Assembly (NCBI GenBank): GCA_018402605.1
Contig: JAGYIK010000059.1
Span: 1 to 7,118, forward strand
Direction: 5' to 3'
DNA length: 7,118 nucleotides
Source: Litorivicinus sp.
GTDB lineage: Bacteria > Pseudomonadota > Gammaproteobacteria > Pseudomonadales > Litorivicinaceae
A program made the position numbers and the translations under genes. Shown here in pieces: positions 1 through 5,673 of the stretch (positions are counted from its first letter, which is position 1; every line of letters starts with the position of its first letter). The notes under the pieces were generated by a model. It was not told where the DNA came from. It was given only the letters and a program-made list of their open reading frames with translations, and made no database searches.

Positions 1-362
1 ACCTTACCGCGAATATCGATCAGTAAGCGGATGCCCATGGCCACAACCAAGCCGAAAAAGAACCCCCACACACGCTCTGGAACCACATCCAACCAGGTCT
101 TGATCAGTGTAGCGAGGGTCAGGAGGCTCATGGCGATTCCAAGTAATAGTGGAGCCACAAAGCCACCGTCTAAGGCACGCCAAAGACCAGCAACACCATG
201 CTGGCGAAACACACCCCAGAGACTCGGCCGCACTGCGGTGAGCACCGCCAACCAACGATCGTAGATACCCGTCAGAAAGGCGACTGTGCCTCCCGACACA
301 CCGGGCACCGCGTCTGCTGCACCCATGGCCAGTCCGCGCACCCAAATCCCAATGATGCTCAT
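1..362 (-). CDS. DUF368 membrane protein, probable polyprenyl-phosphate translocase (C-terminus outside window)
   Basis: The first 120 residues of a polytopic inner-membrane protein are present; the rest lies beyond position 1. Residues 13-36 carry the DUF368 signature, with GAADAVPGVSGGT followed by a GIYDR segment, and hydrophobic stretches at about 70-90 and 96-116 look like membrane helices. DUF368 proteins (called PopT in some species) have been reported to flip undecaprenyl phosphate back to the cytoplasmic face so the carrier can be reused for peptidoglycan and O-antigen synthesis; that role is family knowledge, not visible here. The ATG at 362-360 overlaps the pcm stop as ATGA, and only a weak AGG precedes it, so translation is probably coupled to pcm. 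The operon also contains ispD and ispF, whose pathway feeds synthesis of the same lipid carrier. Family assignment is firm; the transport role is inferred. Confidence 0.88.
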   Translation of the reverse strand, partial: MSIIGIWVRGLAMGAADAVPGVSGGTVAFLTGIYDRWLAVLTAVRPSLWGVFRQHGVAGLWRALDGGFVAPLLLGIAMSLLTLATLIKTWLDVVPERVWGFFFGLVVAMGIRLLIDIRGK

Positions 363-1000
363 TCGAGACCTGCCAAGGCCGGCACAAAGAAAGCTGCATC
401 AAGTGGGGTTTCTCGCACCGTATCGCCCTCACGGGTATACAGCACTAAACGCTGATTTTGGCCAAGCCCAACCGGCGCGATCAACCGCCCGCCCTCAGCC
501 AACTGCGCAAGTAAGTCATCCGGCACCTGCTCTGGGCATGCTGCAAGAATAATGGCATCAAAGGGCGCAAATTCTGGCCAGCCAAGTAACCCATCGCCGT
601 GGCGAATCACAACGTTATCAAGCTCCAACCGCTCAATGCGCTTTCGAGCCTCTGTCGCAAGTGGCGAGATGCGCTCGATTGCAAACACCTGGGTTGAGAG
701 ATGGGCCAAGAGCGCGGTCTGGAACCCTGAGCCTGCGCCGACCTCTAACACACGACTGAGACTCCGACCACCACGGACTAATTCGAGCATTCGGGCAACC
801 ACCGATGGCTGTGAGAGTGTTTGTTGATAACCCAGTGGTAAGGTCACATCGGTGTATGCTGAATCGGCAACTGCGGGATCCACAAACCAATGGCGCGGCA
901 CACGCCGGAACGCATCCAAAACAAAGATGTCATTGATGCCAAGATCGCCAAGCAACTCGACAAGACGACTTTGTCCGCGTTCATGAAGTAATCCGTGCAT
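359..1000 (-). CDS. pcm: Protein-L-isoaspartate O-methyltransferase
   Basis: A cytoplasmic repair enzyme that uses S-adenosylmethionine to methylate abnormal L-isoaspartyl residues in aged proteins, starting their return to normal aspartate. With the chosen start it has 213 residues, close to the 208 of E. coli. The family motif QQTLSQP is at 59-65, the SAM-binding motif I (VLEVGAGSGFQTALLA) at 84-99, and the RHGDG segment at 133-137, followed by PFDAII and an EGGRLIAPVG strand typical of the fold. I chose the ATG at 1000 because CGGAG lies four bases upstream and the length fits. An in-frame TTG at 1045 would add 15 residues and overlap truD by 65 bases, with no well-spaced ribosome site. 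The gene overlaps truD by 20 bases upstream and the DUF368 gene by 4 downstream. In most gammaproteobacteria surE precedes pcm; here it does not. Confidence 0.95.
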   Translation of the reverse strand: MHGLLHERGQSRLVELLGDLGINDIFVLDAFRRVPRHWFVDPAVADSAYTDVTLPLGYQQTLSQPSVVARMLELVRGGRSLSRVLEVGAGSGFQTALLAHLSTQVFAIERISPLATEARKRIERLELDNVVIRHGDGLLGWPEFAPFDAIILAACPEQVPDDLLAQLAEGGRLIAPVGLGQNQRLVLYTREGDTVRETPLDAAFFVPALAGLE

Positions 1001-2060
1001 GCGACTCCGAGAATAATCCGAGTTCGTGAAGGACCGCAGTGGCAAAACTCCCGCGCGGCAACCAAAATCTGAGTTCGAGTGTAGTGCCGATATGTTGCCA
1101 GACCAACTCTTTCGGGATCACACGGATCGCTCGGCGCTCCTCACTTGGAAAGACACCGTGCATCCATGCAGCAAGTACGTCTGTTGCAATGATGCGATCT
1201 TCAAAAGCGCGCTGCTTGGCGCCTGTTTGACTCATCCGCCCGGGCATCGGCGCCGTTGGACTGAGCTCGCCCTCAGCGACGCGTCTGGCCACATCGGGGA
1301 GATCTGACGCATCGACCAGAAACTGGCTGCCACGCCCGGTAAAAATGACCGTCTCACCGACCTCGACCTGCAGTGGATGACCCAATGCAATCCGTTGTGC
1401 CACGATCGCGTTAAATGCCGCGGAACGCGCAGCGGAGGCTGCCATACCCTCTTTCGGATGCAGTCGCCGTCGGCCTTCTGGATCGCGGGCGGCGAGTCTG
1501 CGCGCCTGACTCAAATTTTGCCCGTGTTTGCCAAACCGCTGTGGCCCAAAGTAGTTGGCAATACCCTCAGTCTGCATGCGGGCTAGACGGGCATCTACAG
1601 ATGACGCATCTGCAATGTGCAGGCGCAACTCAAACCAGTTCCCCGCCAATTGTCCAATCTTCAATTTCCGCGCATTCGCTGACACTTTGAGTACTGTAAC
1701 CGCGGCATCAATCGGCCCTGCAACGATTGCTGTCGACATCGGCATGCTAAACCACTGCATTGTCCGCGCGAAGGTATCTTTCTTGCCAGCGTAACCCATA
1801 TCCTTTCGCGACACACCAAAACGCAGTGCCAGTCGATTCGCCGCTTCATCGGTCGATACGCCCACTTTTTCGACCCAAAGCCAGGCATGGCTGCCATCGC
1901 CTTCAGGAACAAATCCGAGGTCTTCTTGCACCACAAAATCATCGACCGACGCACGGTATTCGCCGGTCGTCACCGGTGGCCCTAGCAGTGGCGGAAGATC
2001 CGCGAGCAGAACTGAACGGTCTCCGAAATACACCACACTCAATGCGAATGCATCAGGCAC
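981..2060 (-). CDS. truD: tRNA pseudouridine(13) synthase TruD
   Basis: Converts uridine 13 of tRNA-Glu to pseudouridine in the cytoplasm. The protein has about 359 residues from the outermost start, similar to the roughly 350 of E. coli. Seen in order: DDFVVQEDLGF at 40-50, the catalytic loop GYAGKKDTFA at 89-98 with the probable nucleophile Asp95, NYFGPQRFG at 169-177, SAARSAAFN at 209-217, the TRUD insertion region after it, and the C-terminal LPRGSFATAVLHELG. The start is uncertain. The GTG at 2060 gives a 22-base overlap with ispF; a TTG at 2042 would overlap the ispF stop as TTGA, and a GTG at 2036 is also possible. None has a visible Shine-Dalgarno site. The two shorter forms match the E. 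coli N-terminal length better. Translation is likely coupled to ispF. Its 3' end overlaps pcm by 20 bases with no surE between. Confidence 0.96.
   Translation of the reverse strand: MPDAFALSVVYFGDRSVLLADLPPLLGPPVTTGEYRASVDDFVVQEDLGFVPEGDGSHAWLWVEKVGVSTDEAANRLALRFGVSRKDMGYAGKKDTFARTMQWFSMPMSTAIVAGPIDAAVTVLKVSANARKLKIGQLAGNWFELRLHIADASSVDARLARMQTEGIANYFGPQRFGKHGQNLSQARRLAARDPEGRRRLHPKEGMAASAARSAAFNAIVAQRIALGHPLQVEVGETVIFTGRGSQFLVDASDLPDVARRVAEGELSPTAPMPGRMSQTGAKQRAFEDRIIATDVLAAWMHGVFPSEERRAIRVIPKELVWQHIGTTLELRFWLPRGSFATAVLHELGLFSESHARITS
1001..1009 (-). promoter_or_regulatory. Ribosome binding site deciding the pcm start
   Basis: On the minus strand CGGAG (complement of 1005-1009) precedes the ATG at 1000 with a four-base spacer. 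It lies inside the 3' end of truD and favours this ATG over the upstream in-frame TTG at 1045, where GGAG sits only two bases before the start. Confidence 0.55.
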
Positions 2061-2515
2061 ACAGCCATGACCGCTATGCCTTCACCGCGACCAACAAATC
2101 CCAGTCGTTCAGTGGTCGATGCCTTCACAGAGACCCGATCCACCGGCATTTCAAGCACATCTGCCAGACATTGCCGCATGGCTTCACGTACTGGTCCAAT
2201 CTTTGGCGTCTCACATAAAATCGTCACATCCACATTGGATGGGGCGTATCCTTTGCCAAGACACAGATGGCGCACCTGGCGGGTGAGCTCTGCCGAATCT
2301 GCGCCCTTAAATTTGGGATCCGTGTCAGGAAATAGAAGCCCAATATCCCCCAATGCAAGGCTACCGAGCATCGCGTCCATGAGCGCATGCAAAACAATAT
2401 CCCCATCGGAGTGCGCAACCACGCGGTGTGCACACGGAATCCACAGCCCGCCGAGGGTAAGACCCTCACCTGGCTCCAGCTTGTGCACATCAAAACCTTG
2501 CCCAATCCGTATCAT
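2039..2515 (-). CDS. ispF: 2-C-methyl-D-erythritol 2,4-cyclodiphosphate synthase
   Basis: The fifth enzyme of the MEP isoprenoid pathway. It cyclises CDP-methylerythritol 2-phosphate to methylerythritol 2,4-cyclodiphosphate with release of CMP, as a homotrimer with a zinc site. The 158 residues match the usual length (159 in E. coli). The zinc ligands by family are visible as Asp9 and His11 in GFDVH and His43 in the segment HSDGDIVLHALMDA. Further hallmarks are LFPDTDPKFKGADS, NVDVTILCETPK, and the C-terminal KASTTERLGFVGRGEGIA signature. The ATG at 2515 has a good AGGAG five bases upstream and overlaps the ispD stop as ATGA, so it can recruit ribosomes itself as well as by coupling. It directly follows ispD, which makes the substrate of the intervening kinase IspE (not in this window). 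The sequence looks fully intact. Confidence 0.97.
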   Translation of the reverse strand: MIRIGQGFDVHKLEPGEGLTLGGLWIPCAHRVVAHSDGDIVLHALMDAMLGSLALGDIGLLFPDTDPKFKGADSAELTRQVRHLCLGKGYAPSNVDVTILCETPKIGPVREAMRQCLADVLEMPVDRVSVKASTTERLGFVGRGEGIAVMAVCLMHSH

Positions 2516-2525
2516 GTCGTCTCCT
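2516..2525 (-). promoter_or_regulatory. Ribosome binding site of ispF
   Basis: AGGAG (complement of 2521-2525) lies five bases before the ispF ATG, inside the last codons of ispD. It is the clearest Shine-Dalgarno site in the window and could let ispF be translated even if few ribosomes reach the end of the frameshifted ispD. Confidence 0.6.
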
Positions 2526-2911
2526 GACGTCGACTCAGCACTGCTTCAATCAACTCGATATCCTCAGCATAGGTCAATTTAATGTTCGAGCGACGGCCTC
2601 TGACCAACCACGGAGCCACACCCAGACTCTCCATCGCTTGCGCTTCATCGGTCACTGACATGTGCGCATCGCGCGCAGATGTCAGCGCATCTATAAGAGC
2701 ACCCAAACGAAACACCTGCGGCGTCATCGCATGCCATAGACCACTGCGATCAATGGTCTCGCCAACACAACTGTCTGCTGCCTCGGGACAGGAGGCCATC
2801 ACGTTGGCGCGTTTCAGCGTGTCGGCGGCCGGCACACCCAAGACAGCTCCCGGGCAGTCGGGATGTTCAATGGCCTCAAACAGTGCGAATAATTCCATAT
2901 CCGTCAGTAGC

Positions 2912-2914
2912 GGG
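2912..2914 (-). other. Frameshift site in ispD (one extra C in a CCC codon)
   Basis: On the minus strand the reading CGT CCC GCT ACT GAC loses the IspD protein, whereas CGT CCG CTA CTG ACG continues it exactly after HDAARP. The shift is therefore +1 and placed within one or two codons of proline 112. Both frames are open for a long distance around the site, so only the fit to the family places it here. Confidence 0.85.
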
Positions 2915-3236
2915 ACGGGCTGCATCGTGCACAAACACCCAGTCCATCGGATCCACCGCGTGGGCCGCCAGCCACCGCAGACCCGCCAATACACTATCGG
3001 CGCGCTCCGCTCCGCCCACAATCGCCACCACGCGATCGTCAATCGCATGATAGAGCTCCATAAAACGGCGATCATCGACAGGAATAGCCACCACAATTCG
3101 CTCAAATTCGGGCATCTGCAAGAACACATCAAGTACATGATCGAGAACAGGCCGACCGGCGATACCCATGTATTGTTTTGGCATTGAACTGCCAAAGCGT
3201 TGACCTCGCCCACCAGCGGGGATCACCGCCCAGAGT

Positions 3237-3536
3237 TTATGGCTCAACCGAGCGTTCCCCTTGTGGAAGCAAACGCACAAAGGTCTCGCCTTCCTTGACG
3301 TACCCAAAGCGTGACCGCAGTAACTCTTCGATGGCCTGCGGGTCGGTCTTCAGTGCACTGATTTCTTGCATCAGCTCATCATTACGCGATGCCAAACGGG
3401 CATTCTCGGCAGCCTGCCGGTTCAACTCATCTGTGAGGCGTTGCAACTCAGAAATTGACCCGGTGCCAAACCACAATTGGTACTGCGACAATCCAAGTAG
3501 GATCGCCAGCGCTGTCACCACAATCCGTCCAGTCAT
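3237..3536 (-). CDS. ftsB: Cell division protein FtsB
   Basis: A small bitopic inner-membrane protein of the divisome that forms the FtsQ-FtsL-FtsB complex and helps activate septal peptidoglycan synthesis. The 99 residues match the family length (103 in E. coli). A short cytoplasmic start is followed by one membrane helix at about 4-22, then LWFGTGS, then a coiled coil at about 28-65 with regularly spaced Leu and polar residues (RLTDELNRQAAENARLASRND). The periplasmic part ends in the family motif RSRFGYVKEGETFVRLLP (74-91). The ATG at 3536 overlaps the eno stop as ATGA and lacks a strong Shine-Dalgarno site, so translation is probably coupled. Placement between eno and ispD is the standard gammaproteobacterial arrangement and supports the assignment. 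Nothing unusual is seen. Confidence 0.96.
   Translation of the reverse strand: MTGRIVVTALAILLGLSQYQLWFGTGSISELQRLTDELNRQAAENARLASRNDELMQEISALKTDPQAIEELLRSRFGYVKEGETFVRLLPQGERSVEP
3248..3262 (-). promoter_or_regulatory. Ribosome binding site deciding the ispD TTG start
   Basis: AAGGGG (complement of 3257-3262) stands nine bases before the TTG at 3247, inside the ftsB coding end. It supports TTG as the true ispD start. The only upstream in-frame alternative noticed, at 3307, would add a 20-residue extension not seen in the family. Confidence 0.55.
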
Positions 3537-4828
3537 GATTGCCCGTAGATTGCGCCGCGGCCCGGATACACTGAGGCCCCAGCCAATTCCGCTTCAATGC
3601 GCAACAGTTGATTGTATTTTGCAACCCGATCAGAACGGCACAATGAACCGGTCTTGATCTGACCGGCTGAGGTGCCGACTGCCAGATCCGCAATCGTCGT
3701 ATCCTCAGTCTCGCCTGAACGATGCGAGATCACGGCCGTGAAGCCTGCATCTTGCGCCATTTTTATGGCATTGAGTGTTTCCGTCAGCGTACCAATCTGA
3801 TTGAACTTAATCAGAATCGAATTGCCCACACCTTCAGCAATCCCGCGCGACAAAATAGCTGTATTGGTGACAAACAAGTCATCCCCGACCAACTGGCACC
3901 GCCCACCAAGCGTTTTGGTCAAATAGGCCCACCCCGCCCAATCGCTCTCATCTAAGCCATCTTCAATTGAGATGATCGGATACCGGTCACAGAGCCCGCC
4001 GAGGTAGTCGGAAAATCCCTCTGCATCAAAGATCCGGCCTTCACCAGCCAGATCATATTGACCGTTTTTATAGAATTCAGATGCAGCACAATCCAGCGCC
4101 AAGGTGATGTCTTGACCCAATACGTAACCGGCATGTGTAACGGCCTCAGCAATCACTGATAACGCAGCCTCATTACTGGGAAGATTCGGAGCAAAGCCAC
4201 CTTCGTCACCCACAGCCGTACTCATACCCTGAGCGACCAAGACTTTCTTCAAATGGTGGAACACCTCAGCACCCATTCTTAAGGCTTCAGTGAAGGACGT
4301 CGCCGCAACCGGCTGAATCATGAACTCCTGGATATCAACATTATTATCGGCATGCTCGCCGCCGTTCAAAATGTTCATCATTGGCACCGGTAAAACCAAC
4401 GACCCCTTGGTGCCGTGCAAATCTGCAATGTGTCGATACAGCGGCACACCCTGATCTGCCGCATGCGCGCGTGCAACTGCAAGTGAAACCGCCAACATCG
4501 CATTGGCACCCAGACTCGACTTATTCTCAGTCCCATCGAGGTCGATCATCGCGTGATCAAGACCAGGCTGATCACCAGCATCGCGGCCAACGCAAAGCTG
4601 ACGGATCGGCCCATTAATGTTTGCGACAGCGGACAACACACCCTTACCAAGATAGCGACTTGGATCCTGGTCTCGGAGCTCCAAAGCTTCACGTGATCCG
4701 GTTGAGGCGCCAGAGGGTGCACAGGCTCGACCCATGGCACCAGAAGCAAGCTTCACATCCGCTTCAACGGTCGGGTTGCCACGAGAATCCATTACTTCGC
4801 GGCCGATTACTTGAACAATCGCAGTCAT
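3533..4828 (-). CDS. eno: Enolase (phosphopyruvate hydratase)
   Basis: Catalyses the reversible dehydration of 2-phosphoglycerate to phosphoenolpyruvate in glycolysis; in many gammaproteobacteria it is also part of the RNA degradosome, which the sequence cannot show. The 431 residues are the standard length (432 in E. coli). Visible sites include the N-terminal APSGASTGSREALELRD (37-53), MNILNGGEHADNNVDIQEF (151-169), the catalytic GDEGGFAPN (207-215, Glu209), the three magnesium ligands Asp246, Glu289 and Asp316 (in LDCAASE, SIEDGLDE and VGDDLF), the catalytic Lys341 in LIKFNQIGT, the signature SHRSGETEDTTIADLAV (368-384) and KTGSLCRSDRVAKYNQLLR (392-410). The ATG at 4828 shares its last base position with the kdsA stop (TAATG), and GGAG lies 11 bases upstream. 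Its product is a substrate of KdsA, encoded just upstream. Confidence 0.99.
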   Translation of the reverse strand: MTAIVQVIGREVMDSRGNPTVEADVKLASGAMGRACAPSGASTGSREALELRDQDPSRYLGKGVLSAVANINGPIRQLCVGRDAGDQPGLDHAMIDLDGTENKSSLGANAMLAVSLAVARAHAADQGVPLYRHIADLHGTKGSLVLPVPMMNILNGGEHADNNVDIQEFMIQPVAATSFTEALRMGAEVFHHLKKVLVAQGMSTAVGDEGGFAPNLPSNEAALSVIAEAVTHAGYVLGQDITLALDCAASEFYKNGQYDLAGEGRIFDAEGFSDYLGGLCDRYPIISIEDGLDESDWAGWAYLTKTLGGRCQLVGDDLFVTNTAILSRGIAEGVGNSILIKFNQIGTLTETLNAIKMAQDAGFTAVISHRSGETEDTTIADLAVGTSAGQIKTGSLCRSDRVAKYNQLLRIEAELAGASVYPGRGAIYGQS

Positions 4829-5673
4829 TAGGCGTCGGTCTCCAACACATCAAAAGATTTAACAAGGCCGTCAATGGCCTTCAGTTGCATTAAAAAGGGT
4901 TCCAAAGTATCGAGCGGCAAGGCCGATGGCCCGTCGCATTTTGCTGCATCAGGATTGGGATGCGCCTCGAGAAACAATCCAGCCAATCCAACAGCCATGC
5001 CTGCACGCGCGAGCTCGGTCACCTGCGCGCGCCGTCCATCGGCCGAGTCACTGCGTCCACCGGGCTTTTGCAGCGCATGGGTCACATCGAAGATGACCGG
5101 GACATTGAGGGATTTCATGACGCCAAATCCCAGCATGTCGACCACGAGGTTGTTATAGCCAAAACTCGAACCGCGCTCACACAAGATAACCTGATCATTG
5201 CCAGCTTCAGCGCACTTATTCAGGATGTGCGCCATTTCATGTGGCGCAAGAAACTGCGCTTTTTTCACATTGAGAACCGCACCGGTGCGTGCCATCGCCA
5301 CCACCAAATCCGTTTGACGAGAGAGGAACGCTGGTAACTGAATCACATCACAGACTTCGGCAACGGCCGCTGCTTGATCCACTTCGTGTACATCAGTGAT
5401 CAACGGCACCTTGAACCGTGCCTTAATATCCGCCATCCACTGCAACCCCTTCTCGAGACCTGGCCCGCGGAAACTATGCATACTGGAGCGATTGGCTTTA
5501 TCAAAACTGGCTTTGAAGACATAGGGGATGTTGAGTCGTGTGCACACATCGACGTAATGGGCTGCAATCTCAAATGCGAGGTCTCTAGACTCCAATACAT
5601 TCATGCCACCAAACAGCATCATGGGATGCTGATTGCTGACTGGCATGCCACCGATGTGGATCACGGACTTCAT
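4828..5673 (-). CDS. kdsA: 3-deoxy-8-phosphooctulonate synthase (KDO-8-phosphate synthase)
   Basis: Condenses phosphoenolpyruvate with D-arabinose 5-phosphate to give KDO-8-phosphate, the precursor of the inner-core sugar KDO of lipopolysaccharide; cytoplasmic. The 281 residues compare with 284 in E. coli. Clear family segments are LFGGMNVLESRD (20-31), PYVFKASFDKANRSS (50-64), RGPGLEKGL (69-77), LITDVHE (91-97), PAFLSRQTDLV (114-124), NVKKAQFLAP (135-144), FGYNNLVVDMLGFGVMK, VIFDVTHALQKPGGR and the C-terminal EAHPNPDAAKCDGPSALPL. Asn25 occupies the place held by cysteine in metal-dependent enzymes, so this is probably the metal-independent class, as in E. coli. The ATG at 5673 overlaps the pyrG stop as ATGA; AAGGA lies 12 bases upstream, a long spacing that suggests coupling. 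Its presence indicates a Gram-negative envelope. Confidence 0.98.
   Translation of the reverse strand: MKSVIHIGGMPVSNQHPMMLFGGMNVLESRDLAFEIAAHYVDVCTRLNIPYVFKASFDKANRSSMHSFRGPGLEKGLQWMADIKARFKVPLITDVHEVDQAAAVAEVCDVIQLPAFLSRQTDLVVAMARTGAVLNVKKAQFLAPHEMAHILNKCAEAGNDQVILCERGSSFGYNNLVVDMLGFGVMKSLNVPVIFDVTHALQKPGGRSDSADGRRAQVTELARAGMAVGLAGLFLEAHPNPDAAKCDGPSALPLDTLEPFLMQLKAIDGLVKSFDVLETDA

Larger units (their letters stand above)
2512..3247 (-). pseudogene. ispD: 2-C-methyl-D-erythritol 4-phosphate cytidylyltransferase, interrupted by a single-base frameshift
   Basis: IspD joins methylerythritol 4-phosphate to CTP, giving CDP-methylerythritol and pyrophosphate in the MEP pathway. The N-terminal half reads PAGGRGQRFG (10-19), PKQY (23-26), ERADSVLAGL (81-90) and HDAARP (107-112), then leaves frame and stops at 2878-2876. 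The rest continues in the next frame: LLTDMELFALFEAI, DTLKRA, TIDRSGLWHAMTPQ, VTDEA and SNIKLT to the stop at 2514-2512. Dropping one C from the CCC codon at 2914-2912 restores an unbroken protein of 244 residues (E. coli 236) with every key motif, so no other damage is visible. The likely start is the TTG at 3247, preceded by AAGGGG with a nine-base spacer and overlapping ftsB by 11 bases; no suitable ATG exists near it. Because the enzyme is normally essential and ispF is intact, I favour a sequencing or assembly error over a true pseudogene; a recent mutation or a +1 ribosomal shift remain possible. Confidence 0.9.
359..5673 (-). other. Gapless operon with overlapping gene junctions
   Basis: Every pair of neighbours overlaps: pyrG/kdsA 4 bases (5670-5673), kdsA/eno 1 (4828), eno/ftsB 4 (3533-3536), ftsB/ispD 11 (3237-3247), ispD/ispF 4 (2512-2515), ispF/truD 22 or fewer depending on start, truD/pcm 20 (981-1000) and pcm/DUF368 4 (359-362). 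No room is left for a terminator or for a promoter outside coding sequence. The inference is a single transcript with coupled translation, its promoter lying upstream of pyrG outside the window. Internal promoters inside genes cannot be excluded by eye. Confidence 0.75.

Noticed and set aside
4..432. A 142-codon minus-strand open frame overlapping the DUF368 gene and the end of pcm
   Set aside because: It is a wrong-frame reading of the DUF368 gene; the correct frame starts at 362 and carries the VPGVSGGT signature.
1001..1045. A longer pcm beginning at the TTG at 1045
   Set aside because: It would overlap truD by 65 bases, has its GGAG only two bases before the start, and adds residues beyond the usual N-terminus; the ATG at 1000 fits better.
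1760..2218. A 152-codon open frame on the plus strand across the ispF/truD junction
   Set aside because: Antisense shadow of two conserved genes with no recognisable motif.
2067..2582. A 171-codon open frame on the plus strand opposite ispF and the end of ispD
   Set aside because: Shadow of the real genes: low-complexity composition, no family resemblance, and it crosses a gene junction.
2912..2914. Firm claim of programmed +1 frameshifting in ispD
   Set aside because: The CCC-G codon is compatible with slipping, but no in-frame stop at the site and no upstream stimulator are visible, and a one-base sequencing indel explains the data more simply.
2582..3187. A 201-codon open frame on the plus strand opposite ispD
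   Set aside because: It is antisense to a clearly recognised IspD, its translation is rich in Arg, Ser, His and Pro without any recognisable domain, and it follows from the codon bias of the opposite strand.
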